64,000 nucleotides of DNA, taken from assembly GCA_019914995.1 (NCBI GenBank), contig CM034145.1:3665262-3729261 (forward strand). The letters run 5' to 3'. The notes beneath the pieces are model-generated. The model saw only the letters and a program-made list of their open reading frames with translations, did not search any database and had not been told where the DNA came from. Shown one piece after another: positions 50,002 through 62,870 of the stretch (the stretch's first letter is position 1; the number at the start of each line of letters is the position of its first letter). Source of the DNA: Acanthochlamys bracteata (Eukaryota > Streptophyta > Magnoliopsida > Pandanales > Velloziaceae). Made by a program: the position numbers and the translations under genes.

Positions 50002-50379
50002 TGTTACGGTATGTGATTGAGGAGAAGGACTTGGGCCAGATGCAAGGGACATGGGCTGCAGGTTATCTTACTGAGGCCCATGGTTGTATTGAAAGAGTTT
50101 AGAGTTTGAATCTCATTGGAATTTAGGAGTAGATGAGTTTTATTAAGAGACTAGCATTAGTGTTCAAGTTAGGTTGAAGTCCTAACTTTAGTAGAGTTGT
50201 AATAGAGCTAGAGCTTTACTCACAAGAGAAGAGTTCTAGTTATAAATAAGAGTGCTTAAACTTATTAAAGGGAGGAAAGAAGAATTGAATTAGTTATTTT
50301 ATTTTAGTTTTATCTTTAGTTCTTTAGTTTATCTAGCATTAGAATAACTTCGCGGTTTGTGTGATCACGAATCATAACA
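50002..50379 (+). repeat. 3' LTR of the non-autonomous element
   Basis: 378 bp, preceded by a polypurine tract and followed by the TAGAT target duplication. Confidence 0.9.
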
Positions 50380-50400
50380 TAGATAAAAAAACAAACAAAC

Positions 50401-52423
50401 CACTATTAGAAATAACATTATCACTGATTGAAGAAAATAGTTGGTATTAGTTAAAAATAATTAGCAAAATACTTTATCGACTGAAATAGACGCAATCGGT
50501 AACCTGTCATTAAAAGCTGGTTAGTAAACCATTTAATGACTGAATTCTAAACTAGGTTGGTTAAGTATAGTAAAACACCAACTGAAAGAATCAGCTGCAA
50601 ATTACGACTAAAATATTCTCGATAAATTACAGACCGAAATGATAGTCGGTAATTACTAACTATTAGGTGATCAGTAGTTGCTGACTAACATAGGCAGTTA
50701 ATATTTATCTAGCAACTTGCGTCAGTCGGTATTTTACCTACTAACATTCGTCAGTCAGTAATTGTCGATTGCACCTTATAGTTTGGCAATTATGGCTACT
50801 ATTTCAATCAAAAATTACCAACTACATGCTAGTTCAGTCGGCAAGTTATAGGAATGCAACAATGGATCTTTAATAGTTTTAATAATTCAACATCATTCCA
50901 TTCTCATCATTCAACACTTAACAGCACTTAAGTATAAACACAACAAAATGCATTCACCACAAAATTCAACACTTAAATTCAAAAAAAAAAAATACTAAGT
51001 ATTCATGTTCATTTAAATGCTTAAACCAATTATAATTTGGTTATAAGTTGCATCTCATCATAACCTCGTACATTTAATGAAGATGAAAAAAAAGCTTGGT
51101 TTCACTTACAACGAGATCAAATGCTACATGAAACACCACACCTGCAACAAATGAAGCAAATAATTTTATTATAAGACGTGTAAAGTTTTTCTACAAGTTC
51201 TGCACAAAGATAGTTGATCACATAATAATATATAGCTAAAATATATTTGTTTTGAAATCATAATATTCTTAAGTAAACATGCATAACAGAGCCAACTTCT
51301 ACTAGAATGGATTCACAAAGCTTGTAACAGAATCGAGATGGTACGTTAGTAACAAGTACATGCATATAGTGAAAGTCTATAAAACTAACGACCATTTTTC
51401 TATGATGGTTCTTTCTATGTATAAAGCTATTAGCTAATAAAATTAGCTCAAACTTCAAATGTATATTTCACTTTGATTATATAGAAATAGATCAAAGATT
51501 AAGAGCAAACAAACTATCATATCCACTGATGACAGATAACGTAGGAATCAAGCACACCTATAAGACCTTGACAGTAGACGTACACACAATAACCTAGTTA
51601 GCTCTCTGATGGCCGCGGCCATCAATAAGCTAGAGATAGCACTACTACAAACTTATTACATAAGACTAGCTACATACTCTACATATACTGCAACTACACC
51701 TACTAGATCGAACAGTAATGATACTAGATAAAACATTAATCAATAAAAAAATATTGTTCTAAAATTCAAGCTAAAAGAAGAAATTTTAGCTAAGCTATAA
51801 ATATATATCTCTTCTCTAACTGAAATAAAACAAGACTACTAAACAATAACTAAAAAATAATGAACTTACTATATACCTGATCCAGTAGCGTTTTTAAGCC
51901 TTCCGAACATCTCTATTAAAAATGATAATTATCTACATTTTCACGAAGACGTTGTTTAGTATTAAGAAGTTTAGCTTATTACTTCCCAAGGTCTACCTGT
52001 TGTATTTCATTTGTCTCTTTTAAGATTACAATCTGATCTTGTGAAACATTATCCTCGTATGCTTGACTTAAGAAACTAGCTGAACGGGTGCTAGTCAGCA
52101 TAAGCCCGCATCCACATGCACGAATATATCCACGTGCTTTCCCAAACACTGATAGGCATATCTCCTCGTCCTCTAATGAAGTCATGGACAAGTAAGAAAG
52201 ACAATCTCTTCACAATCTGAAACAAGATATTTTGATGCCCATTTCCAATAATAGCCATATAGAATAGTGACTAAGCAGATGCATCGAAGTGAAGAAGCAT
52301 TCAAATAATATAACACAAGTATGACGTTAACGACTACTTATTTATTAGTCAGTATTTAAGTAAATTACTAACTGTATTTTATCAATCACTATATTTCAGT
52401 CGGTAAATGCCATATTTATAGTG
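50401..52423. mobile_element. CACTA (En/Spm) deletion derivative, 2.0 kb
   Basis: It starts CACTATTAGAAATAAC and ends ATTTATAGTG, the inverted CACTA terminus. Subterminal regions on both sides are dense in CAGTCGGTA / TACCGACTG-type words (for example 50640-50780 and 52330-52410), typical of CACTA elements. A minus-strand frame of 70 codons at 51979-52191 carries GKARGYIRACGCGLMLTSTRSASF, resembling the C-terminal part of plant En/Spm-type transposase-associated proteins. The transposase proper is missing. The 3-bp flanks (AAC and GTG) do not match, so the target duplication is lost or one edge is off. Confidence 0.65.
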
Positions 52424-53949
52424 GTGAGTTTCAAATGCACATATAGATTTTATGTGTTTCAGTATTCTTATTATTCACATCAATGACTACTCGTCAGTTT
52501 ATGAGTGATTTACACTAATGTTATCCATACACTATTATATTCTCATCAACTAGACTTTTACTTTTAAGGACAACTCTCTATATCCTATTAAACTTGGCCA
52601 AATACTTTAGACTGCAACCACACAAGAGTTAGTCAGACTTTAGGCAAAACTAGATAACCTACAACTAATCTGTCTAATCAAAGAATTCGAATGTTCTCTC
52701 TACAATTTTTTCAAGATGCTATAAGGCTGTATTGGATTCAGTTAGCAGCAGTAAATTTTATTTTTTAACACAAAATTCTCTTGAAAACAACTTAAGATGA
52801 ATCGCCTATTGTTTTTGTATAACAAAGATGTTAGTATGATAGTTCAACAAAGAACAATCAATCATAAGAGATACAACAATTTTTACATGGTTCGATAAGC
52901 TAAAGCTTTCCAACGTCAAACGACACTTATAAACCTACAAGTGAATCCATTATCATTTGGCAACGATACAAAGGAGACTGAATAATCTGCTGAACATCTT
53001 CTCATCAACCTAAGTTTCCTCCTTTACAACTCAACTAGACCTCCAAGCTTCCTCATAGGTCTACAACTCCCACAAGTTTTACAAAAGGCCTTGCGAATAA
53101 TTTAGATAGGCTAAACTATCTAAATTTATGAGAACTCAAAGGTTATCGATTACAAAATTTTAGTAAGATTGCAACAACGTAATCACTCAATTATAAGGCT
53201 CAGATCACTCTTAATATAACAATGTTGGACATTCCTATTTTTGATCATACATATTGACATATAATTATTAAGCTTTTAATAACTTACATTGAATACATAG
53301 AGCTGAACAAAACTAAAAGTAAAATCACTACGTGTTGAAGGCTACCGGAAAGCCTACTTTTCACACACATATTTCTAAACTCAATCAATTAAATGAAGAT
53401 TTCTTTATTACATTTCAAAGATAGAATGTTAGAGTGTAAAACAAACAAGTAAGAAGGATGCCATCAACTATCTAAGCAAAAGAATTCGTGAAGTTTGCTG
53501 CTCATAAAGAAAACTCGACTAGATCAGTTAGACCACTTTTGGACAGCATCTTGATAATATTATATTTTATTACTCAGGTAGATTTACATAATCTTAATTT
53601 CTTATGGATAGTAGACCCTTTGAAGTTACTATGGTCAAAATCTAAGAGTATCTTGTAAAAAGATGAATTCTACAAAAATTAGAGAGTTTTATTATGTACT
53701 TATAAATCGTCTAGATAAACTCGAGTGACGCTCTTTGGACACTAACTTCGATGCTCCATACATCTCATCTCAAGTCTTAATTTTTTAATAAAATTTTTGC
53801 TGATAAAAGCTCGCATAACAAGGTATCTACAGTCAGTATTTCAGCCAACAATATTTACTAATGAAGCCTAGAAAATTTAACAAAGTGGCCAGGACAAACT
53901 AAGTTGCATAATGGACAAAAACATGATATTCACTCATGCTCAGGTTAGC
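52424..53949. other. Intergenic with a possible old LTR fragment
   Basis: The segment 52840-53270, read on the minus strand, contains ATCGAACCATGTAAAAATTG, the kind of phrase often seen near the end of plant LTRs and also present at 12860-12900. No partner LTR or internal domain is seen. The remainder to 53949 is AT-rich without recognisable genes. Confidence 0.3.
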
Positions 53950-55300
53950 TTTTATTCTCTGATCATGTAAATCAGTTGAAAGTGCATTCAGAAGTGAAGG
54001 AGGAGTTGAAAGCAAGAATCGAGGCTAAGGTTACGAATATTTTGGCGGAGATGAAAGAGCTAAGATTGGGTGTGGAACAGCTCATCCACAGAGATGGAGA
54101 TAGAAGGACGAGAGAACAAGAGGCGTAGGAGGGTGGGAACTCTTCTTTTGAGCATAAGAGAGGAAGAAGTGACGAGAAAATGATGGAGAGAAAGTAAGAG
54201 GGAGGAAGATGCGAGGGCCTATAACCGCCTGTCATGCAAGAACAGGAAGCCTCTCTGAAAGATACAATGGAGGGTTCTCCACACGTGCAAGCGTGTTTTC
54301 AACATCTAACCATTGAAGAAACAACGGAGGATTCTCCTTGTCGAGAACCAACAGAGGATTCTCCGCACGTAGACAACGCAGAAATTGAAGTTTTAAAAAA
54401 AAGTGAAGGCTCTCAAGGAGAAAGAAATGAGGGAGATATTATAGGCGGTGAAGACCCTGACAGTGAGCAAAGAATAAGGAAAATGGCTGCTGCACTGAAA
54501 AGTCCTTACAAAGACCCATTGCGTAAGAGGGCTGACAATGAGCAAAGAATAAGGAAAATGGCTGCTGCACTGAAAAGTCCTTACACAGACCCATTGCGTA
54601 AGAGGGCGAAAAAAGAGCCTACTACTATGCAGCCATACAATTCGGATGCGTTGCCTTCGGAAGAAGTGTTGCCCATTTCTAACGATGGTGCAACCACCAG
54701 ATCAAGAACAATGAAAATAGAATTCAACTAACTGTCCATTATGATTGGTGGTTCTTCACTCGCTTTGCATCTCATAAGATGTAGATAGGGAATGAGGTAA
54801 TATTTCCATTGTCAAAGAGTCCACACATATAAACTTCAGAAAAGTGTTTACCCTATTTACATATTCTATTTGTCTTATGTCATAGCATGTGGATGAGGCT
54901 ATGTACTGGCTGCAGAAAGAACTATTTAATGCTGGAGCGGCCGATGGTGAATGCTGGATCACCAACTCAATGTTTGCGGTAAATTCGTAAACTGACGCAC
55001 TTGCAGGATTTAAAGCAATACAAAATTTGTTAACGTTAAGTGTGCTTTTGTAGTAATGTTAAAATTTTAACGTAGAAGTAATTTTCAGTAATCCTTGTAA
55101 CATTATTACATAGCGTATGCAGAGAACCAGAAACGACGGATGAAAAAGGTTCGATACATGCCCCAGAATGAATGGCTTTATGATATACTCCAAGGACACT
55201 ATTCGCCTGGTGATGATACTGCCAAATCAAGGAGCAGGGGTAAGAAGAGTCATCCTCCCTGTCAACATTAGGCAAGGGCATCAGATTACGTAAGAGCTAC
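53950..55300 (+). pseudogene. Decayed MULE / Ulp1-protease-like transposon gene
   Basis: A charged helical stretch, EVKEELKARIEAKVTNILAEMKEL (53991-54062), leads towards a 165-codon frame (54234-54731). That frame is rich in Glu-Asp-Ser-Pro and contains KMAAALKSPY twice. After an AT-rich gap of about 150 bp comes HVDEAMYWLQKELF (about 54889-54930), like the VDxAxYxLRKK region of Ulp1-like proteins carried by plant Mutator-type elements. MPQNEWLYDIL (about 55158-55190) follows. No His-Asp-Cys triad can be traced and no terminal inverted repeats were found. Plain stops separate the blocks. A host gene remnant with the same Ulp1-like domain is an alternative. Confidence 0.4.
54459..54608 (+). 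repeat. 75-bp in-frame tandem duplication
   Basis: Two 25-codon units (54459-54533 and 54534-54608) start with GACARTGAGCAAAGAATAAG. They encode D(S/N)EQRIRKMAAALKSPY(K/T)DPLRKRA and differ at only a few bases, so the duplication is recent. Confidence 0.9.
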
Positions 55301-56087
55301 TTCTTCGAGATCATGTGATTAGAGTCTACAACTCGAAGAAGGATTTTACGCCGGTGGCAGAGAGCTTAATCTTTTGAGATTTCGTCTCTCTCCAGTTTTA
55401 GAAAAATGTAAGATCTGTTCTAACAGTGATCATTGGACCATAACCTAAGTTGACGTTCCATAGCAATCGAATAGGCAAGTTTTTACATTATAGTTGAGAG
55501 TTTGTATTCATGCGTTGATTAAAACTAAGCAATTTTGTTGTGGGTTTATTTCTTATTATAATGGTGATTGTGGGACTTTTGTATTGATGTATCTAGATAT
55601 CTTCATGTTCGTGAGGACTGTAGCTTGATCACATAGAAAAAAATACCACAATTCAGACTCAAGAACAAAATACCACAATGCTGTTGCTAAAACTTTGGAT
55701 AAGAAGTGCCAAACGGTGCTAGAAAGTGAATTGAACCAACTCATGTTCTAGCTAAACATATACGAAAATAAATGGTTACATCTGAATTATAAATTTTGAT
55801 TTATCCTGTAAATGTTAGTTTTGAAATAATTATGATATATCTTATGGTTGGTGGATGATTCTTAAATTGTAAAACTCGTATGCATCACCTGATTACTTTT
55901 TTAATGGATCAGGATGAATTCATCTAGAGATTCGAAATTTTTATTTTGAAATTGTCAATGTTGAATATAGATGTCATTCACAAGCACTGACGCTATTATG
56001 ATTGTTGAGTACAATCTAATATTTCAATGAGGTAAGGATAGACATTTGTGCCACTATGCGATCTGTGCCTGACCTTGCCTAGCAAGT
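55301..56087. other. Intergenic, no gene recognised
   Basis: AT-rich stretch between the Ulp1-like relic and the 249-bp repeat. Nothing recognised. Confidence 0.45.
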
Positions 56088-56600
56088 GTGATCATAATAT
56101 GACACTATGCAAATTTATGCGACTTTAGTACCCGAGCCATGCTTTACGAAAGGAGTTCGAGATCACTTTACTTTTACACGGTCCATAATATAGTCGCATA
56201 TAGTCGAACATCACTTTGTGATCGCACAAGTCCATAACATGAAAGTATGTAATCGTACAATTTCAGACTACGGTCGTCTGCGGTGCATATCTAAAATTTT
56301 AAAAATTCACAAATATGTGTTGTAATCAATGAGCCAGTGACCATAATATGACATTGAGCGATATTTTACTAACATATTTGCCGAGCAACGCTTTATAAAA
56401 ATCTATGATTACTTTATAGTCGTACGAGTCTACGAAATGGTCGCATATAGTTGCACATCACTTGTTGGTCGCACGTTACACATGATGGTCGCATATAATC
56501 ACATATCACTTTACGATCGCACAGTTCTTCTATATGGTCGCATGTAGCCGCATTCAAGACCATAGTCGCTCACGGTGTATAACTAAAGCTTCAAAATTTT
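56088..56600. repeat. 249-bp tandem repeat, two diverged units with GGTCGCAT sub-repeats
   Basis: Unit 1 starts at 56088 (GTGATCATAATATGACACT) and unit 2 at 56337 (GTGACCATAATATGACATT). Both end in a (T/A)GTCG(T/C)CT(C/G)(A/C)CGGTG block followed by TAAA and an A/T-rich tail. Within them GGTCGCATATAG or ATCGCACA plus CATCACTTT recurs at roughly 60-bp spacing, most densely in unit 2. CG dinucleotides are frequent compared with the flanks. No frame and no known family recognised. Confidence 0.7.
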
Positions 56601-57299
56601 CACTAGTGTTGATGTATCTCGAAAATGTCGATCCTCTTTAGCTCATGTTGTTTTGAAGCAGTTCCAAATAAATTCTGCAGGAGTAGAGACATTGAAGATG
56701 ACGGTATAAAAAAACGCACTCATCTGTGCTGTCGGATTTCAGTTGTATTGAGACCAAAATAACAATAACGTGAAAGAAAAATCTCATCAAATCTGACTTA
56801 TTATATTGCATTATAATTACTAACCAAAAAAAGATGAAAAATGAAAATCACAATTCAAATATAAAAAACTATGTCTTTGACTCAGTAAAAAATATTTTAA
56901 ATCACAAATCATATAAAAAACCATTTTATTATCAATCAATTAGGATTTTATACTTACACGAGAGTGAACTACGAAGAAACTCTTGTCACCTTAGGAAGCA
57001 GTTCTGCATGAGAAATTCAGCACCTTCTTCCTCCCGGTCTGCAAAGTACTTCATGGAATCTGTCGCCAAGCTGTTGCCCGCCAATTAAAACCACCTCCAT
57101 GCTGAAATCTGTTTGCCTAACTTCGACCAATGGTTGTTCTTGTTCCTCGATCTTAACTTCATTCGAGTTCTTGTCAAGCATGGTATGATTAATTGCCGTA
57201 TCCTTTTGTTGCTGGAGCTGCTCTATTCTTACCTTTGTCTTCTCCATATAGGAGACCATACGGTCTCAATCAAGAATCTGGCTCCGAGTTCTCAAAAAA

Positions 57300-58306
57300 A
57301 CAAAGTACACATACATAAAAATAGCTTTAGCAGATATCTAAAAATACTTATAAAATAAAATTTTTTTGAATGGACAAGTATTTTAAAATTTTGTTTAGGA
57401 ATTAGCTTAACTTTTTTGGTCTAAAAACTAAAATAAAGTTTATACATATAGAAATTTTATTACATACAAGTTTTTCGTATTGTCATAATTTAGAAAAGAA
57501 TCCATAAAATACTCTAAACTATTGATTGAGAAACGTGAAGTATTTATTTGAAATGATAAACACTTAAAAAGTGATGTTAAATATTTCCTTTATCCTTTTT
57601 GTTTTAAGAGATTAAATGAAGCTTATCTTTATTTTGCTTTAATTAAGTAGTTGTCGTTTCACTGTTTATCAGAAATTAAATTTTTTTTAATAAAGTTTTA
57701 AAGTATTTAAAAATTTTTTATAAATTTGAAAAATAAAAATTATTTATTTTTGAGATATAAAATTAAGCACATTTAAAAAAAATTAAAATAAATTTACTTT
57801 TAGAAAAACTTTTCATTTAATAAGTTCCTAACGTCTCCGTACTGTCATATTTAGACAATGTTTATTTTGACTTTGACTTTCATATACTAATTTTTGCGAA
57901 ACAAATCAAGTCACGTCATGTTTGTAGTTGTAAAGGTTTGAATTGAATCGTCCTGCATTTCATGTTATTAATCACCGGATGGCATGTAACTTTTACATAA
58001 CTAACTTCTCTTCATGATGTACCGTTAATTCAAACAGCAGTTATACACAGTTTCTTACATAAAAAATTAACCGCCTTAGAAATTTTCTTTTCTTCAGGAG
58101 GACAAGAGTGTTTCTAAAATTTCTCTTGTAGTTTATGTTGATTTCATGATTAGTTGGATTATCACTAGTTCAAAGCGTTCGCATAGTACTACATGCGTTA
58201 CATTAAATGAAAATGAGCAAATCATATTAGCAAAGATAGCATAAGAAATTGAATCTGGCAAAGGTATACATCTCCCATCATATCTGATTGAAAAAATAAA
58301 TCATGC
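57300..58306. other. AT-rich repeat sequence inside the bHLH intron
   Basis: Tourist-like AT-rich words (TTTTTTGAATGGACAAG, TTTAGAAAAACTTTTCATTTAATAAG near 57800) suggest one or two decayed MITEs at 57355-57840. From 57850 to 58306 nothing is recognised. Confidence 0.35.
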
Positions 58307-58508
58307 AATTGAATGATAAAAAATATGAATTGATATTTCTTATTGTTCTTCTCAATAGAAGATATACAATATATATAGAAGATACAAGTATCTTAATTAG
58401 AAAGAATATCTAATATCTAAACTAGAAAGAATATCTAATAAGATATTATCTAAATTAGGAATAATATCTAATTAGATAGTAACAAATATCTAACGAGATA
58501 TTTCAACA
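58307..58508 (-). repeat. 3' LTR of the Ty1/copia element
   Basis: 202 bp, rich in AATATCTAATTAGA-type sub-repeats. It lacks 21 bp present in the other LTR. Confidence 0.85.
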
Positions 58509-61500
58509 CTCTCTCTCAAGTTGGTGCATAGATATCACACATGCCCAACTTGTTTAAGAACTTCGAAAATATATGTTTTGAAACTGCTTTGGTGAGAATA
58601 TCGGTCAATTGATCTTCTGATCGAAATTTAGGCAACTCCAAGATTTTTCCATCTAATTTCTCCTTAATGAAGAACCTATCTACTTCAACATGTTTTGTGC
58701 GATCATGTTGTACTGGATTATGTGCTATATCACATGCTGCTTTGTTATCACAGTATAACTGAATCGATTGCTTAGCTGGAAAACCTAAATCTTCCAGAAG
58801 AAGTCTCAACCACAATGCTTCGCAAAGTCTAAGTGCTAAACCTCTAAATTCAGCTTCTGCACTTGAGCGTGCTACATCATTTTGCTTTTTACTTCTCCAT
58901 GTAACTAGATTACCGCCCACAAAGGTAAAATAACCTGAGGTGGACCGTCTATCATCAATTACTCCAGCCCAATCAGCATCAGTATATATATGTATATTTT
59001 AATAATCCATATTCTTTGTGAACAAAATTCCTTTTCCAGGAGCAGACTTCAGATACCTCAAAATGCGCATCACTGCATCCATATGTTGCTCTCCAGGATT
59101 ATGCATAAATTGGCTGACAATACTCAATGCATATGCAAGATCAGATCTTGTATGTGCCAAATACATCAACCTTCCAACTAGTCTCTGATATCTTCCTTTA
59201 TTGGCTGGAATCTGATTAGCATCAATGTATAATTTCAAACCTTCTTCCACTGGTGTATCAATTGGTTGACATGCAGACATACCAGTCTCCTCTAAAAGGT
59301 CTAATGTATATTTTCGTTGGGACAGAAAAATTCCCTTCTTAGATCGGAAAACTTCAATCCCAAGAAAATATTTCAAAGGACCAAGATCTTTCATTTCAAA
59401 TTCTCTAGATAAGTAATCTTGCAGTAGTTTTCTTTCTTCCGAATCATTTCCTGTAACGACCATATCATCTACATATACAATGAGTGCAGTGAGTTTGCCA
59501 TACTTTTTCTTCAGAAATAATGTATGATCTGAATTACTCTGACGGTATCCAAATGCTATCATGGACTTTGTAAATCTTCCAAACCATGCTCTTGGAGATT
59601 GCTTCAGTCCATAAAGTGATTTCTTTAATCTACATACCTTTTGTCTCTGGATTTCTGATGAGATACACCCTGGTGGAAGATCCATATAGACTTCTTCAGT
59701 CAATTCACCATGTAGAAAGGCGTTCTTCACATCGAATTGTTGCAATGGCCAATCTAAATTTACAGCTAAAGATAACAAAATTCGAACTGTGTTAATTTTA
59801 GCTACAGGAGCAAAAGTATCTGTATAATCAATTCCGTAGGTTTGAGTATATCCTTTTGCCACCAATCTTGCTTTGAAGCGTTTGATTGTGCCATCTGCTT
59901 TATACTTTACAGTATATACCCATCGACATCCAACTGTTGTCTTTCCTGGAGGAAGATCAACAAGTTCCCAAGTTCCATTCTTTTGTAAAGACTTCATCTC
60001 TTCATTCATAGCTTTCTTCCATCTTGGATCATTTAAGGCTTTCTGCACACTGTTAGGAATAGATACAGCAGATAATTGATTTACAAATGACAAATTTGAT
60101 TCTGACAGCCGATGGTTAGACACATAATGACTCATAGGGTATCTAGTTTTACTAGAAAGTTCAGGTTCATATGTGGATTTAGGAATACCTCTATTGTGTC
60201 GGTATGGTAACTGTTTTGTAGATGGTTCAGAAACTAAATTAAGAACATCCTCAGCAGGCGATTGGTTTGGTATATTAGTTGATTGTGGAGCGAGGGCTTG
60301 TGTCATACCTTCAGTTCCAGAATTTTGATCCAAGTCTAGATCAGTCAAGTTCTCACCAATTGTTTCGGATTGGGAGTTATCGCCACTGTAGCTCAGATCT
60401 AAATTGTCAACTTCTCGATTAACAAACTCTAACAATGTACCTTCTTCAGAAGTATGAGGACCATAATTTAAACTCTGAACTTCCTGAAAATTCTCCCCCT
60501 GAAGTTCAGCATCCGAAGAAAAATACATTGTATCTTCATGAAATACAACATCCACCGTAATAAACATACGACGAGTTGGAGGATGATAACAACGATACCC
60601 CTTTTGAGATGTAGCATATCCAAGAAATACACATCTCAAAGCTCGAGGACTCAACTTGTTACGCTGGTGATGGTGAAGGTGTACAAATGTGACACACCCA
60701 AAAACACGGGGAGGCAAGCTCAGAATTGTCGGTGCAACAACTGCTTCCAAAAGGAATGCCAATGGTGTCTTAAAATCTATAATTCTCGATGGTACCCGAT
60801 TGATAAGATATGCAGCGGAAACAAGTGCTTCGCCCCAATAACTTAACGGCATATGACCTTCTATCAATAAAGCACGAACCACCTCCAATAAGTGTCGATT
60901 CTTCCTCTCAGCAACTCCGTTTTGTTGAGGCGTATTAGGACATGTTGTTTGATGAATTATTCCATGTGCCTCTAAATACTGCTGAAGTGCGGAACACTGA
61001 TATTCTCCACCATTATCATTACGAAGAACTTGAACTTGTGTATTATATTGAGTCTGAACCATTTTATGAAACCTTTGAAATAAACAGTTCACTTCACCTT
61101 TAGATTTCATCAAATAAAGCCACGTCATTCTGGTACAATCATCAATAAAAGTAACAAACCATCGTGATCCACCTAAGATAGTAATTTTAGATGGACCCCA
61201 AACATCAGAATGTATTATCATAAAAGGTAACGGACTTTTATTCAAACTCAAAGGAAAAGAAGTACGATGACTTTTTGCTAGTTCACAAATATCACAATGA
61301 AAATTAGAAAAATCTAATTTTGTAAACAAACTGGGAAATAATCTCTTCAAATAACCAAAAGAAGCATGTCCCAATCGTCGATGCCATAACAAGACTTCTG
61401 ACTTTATCTTCTCACCCTTTAAGCCATGCACAGTCAAAACTTGATTTAACTTATCATAACTCTTTGGCGATAAATCCAGATAATACAACTGCCCTCGCTT

Positions 61501-62870
61501 AGTACCATAACCAATCGCTCGCTTTGTTCGAATGTCCTTAAATACACAAGATTCAGGCCAAAAAATTACAGCACAAGATAAAGTTTTGGTTATTTGAGAG
61601 ACAGATAAAAGATTATAACCCAAGGATGGAACAACTAAGACTGAATCTAAACTCAAAGTATTAGTGAGGGATACAGATCCTTCACCAATAACAGAGTTTA
61701 AATTACCATTTGCGGTTGAAACAAAATTTTGTGAGGATGGTTTAAGAGTTACGACATGCTTAGAATCAAATGTCATATGATCTGTAGCACCAGAATCAAT
61801 TATCCATGTACTATTAGAAACATGTGTGGAAGTATGTAAGACCGTACCTCCATTATCTGCAGCCGCAACTAATGCTGAAGCCTGTTTAGTGCCATCATCG
61901 TCCTCTATCTTTGTCTCAGCTACTGCAGCAACATGAATTTTCTTGGAATCTTGCTTCTGTCGATCTCGATTATGATCCCACCAGTCTGGATATCCAATAA
62001 GTTCAAAACACTTACTTTTGGTATGGCCAGACTTATTGCAATGAGTGCATTTGTAGGTTGACTCATGTGCAGCTTTAGACTTTGTACGATCTTGACGATT
62101 CCGTACCACCATAGCGGAAGCTTCAGAATTCTCAGACTCACTGTTCAGAGTAGATCTACGCATCGCCTCACGACGAACCAACGAGTAGCATTCTTCCAAA
62201 TCTGGAACTGATTCTTTGCGAAGAATTTCTTCACGAATCTATTCAAAAATATTGTCTAATCCAGCAAGAAATATGTGAACTCTTAGTCGCTCAATGGACT
62301 TTCTATACGCCACAATATTATCAGAATCTTTCATTACCACCTTATCACAATGGTCTAATTCTCGAAAAATTTCGGTCAATTCTCCATAATATTTAGAAAG
62401 AATTTTTCCACCTTGCTTGGCGGTGAAAGCTCTTTGGTTTAAGGAAAATACCTGTAGTTCGTCACTTCCGTCATAAAACGCCTTCGATAAAGCACTCCAA
62501 ATTTCACGAGCAGTGGATAAGCGCAAGTAACGCTTCATAATGTCTGGAGTCATAGACATCAGTAGCCATCGTTTAACTTTCTGATTTTCAGCATACCATT
62601 TTTTATATCCATCTTCTGATTCATCAGGTGGTTTTGCTTTGCCACGAATATAAGAGAGCTTCTCTCTTTCAGCAATATGCATCTCCATTAATTGAGACCA
62701 AATATCATAATTAGTCTCATTAAGAATAATTCCTGAGTTGAATACACCGTCTGATTGAATGATAACTGGAGTGGTTCCAGACATAACGTTGTCCTTCCCT
62801 TTCTCCTTTCTTCTTTTTTTTTTTTTTTTGTGGTGTAATAATGATAAAACCAGGTTTGGCTCTGGTACCA

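Larger units (their letters stand above)
46613..50379 (+). mobile_element. Non-autonomous LTR retrotransposon with complete ends
   Basis: The 5' LTR (46613-46986) and 3' LTR (50002-50379) both run TGTTACGG to TAACA and differ at about 18 of ~374 positions plus one small indel. Perfect 5-bp TAGAT duplications flank them (46608-46612 and 50380-50384). A tRNA-Met-type primer site TAGTATCAGAGCGGTCG follows the 5' LTR, and a polypurine tract GAGAGGGAGAGA precedes the 3' LTR. The 3 kb between carries frames without protease, integrase or reverse transcriptase signatures. A Tyr/Pro/Asn-rich frame lies at 47308-47667 and a 327-codon frame at 48508-49491. It would have depended on another element, probably Ty3/gypsy (inferred from primer site and LTR form). 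About 5% LTR divergence suggests very roughly 2 million years at a rate near 1.3e-8 per site per year. Its ends look whole; internal coding is interrupted. Confidence 0.85.

Noticed and set aside
58130-58300. Plus-strand stretch with VVYVDFMIS, reminiscent of a reverse transcriptase motif
   Set aside because: Only a few residues fit and the surroundings do not follow copia or gypsy order, so not called.
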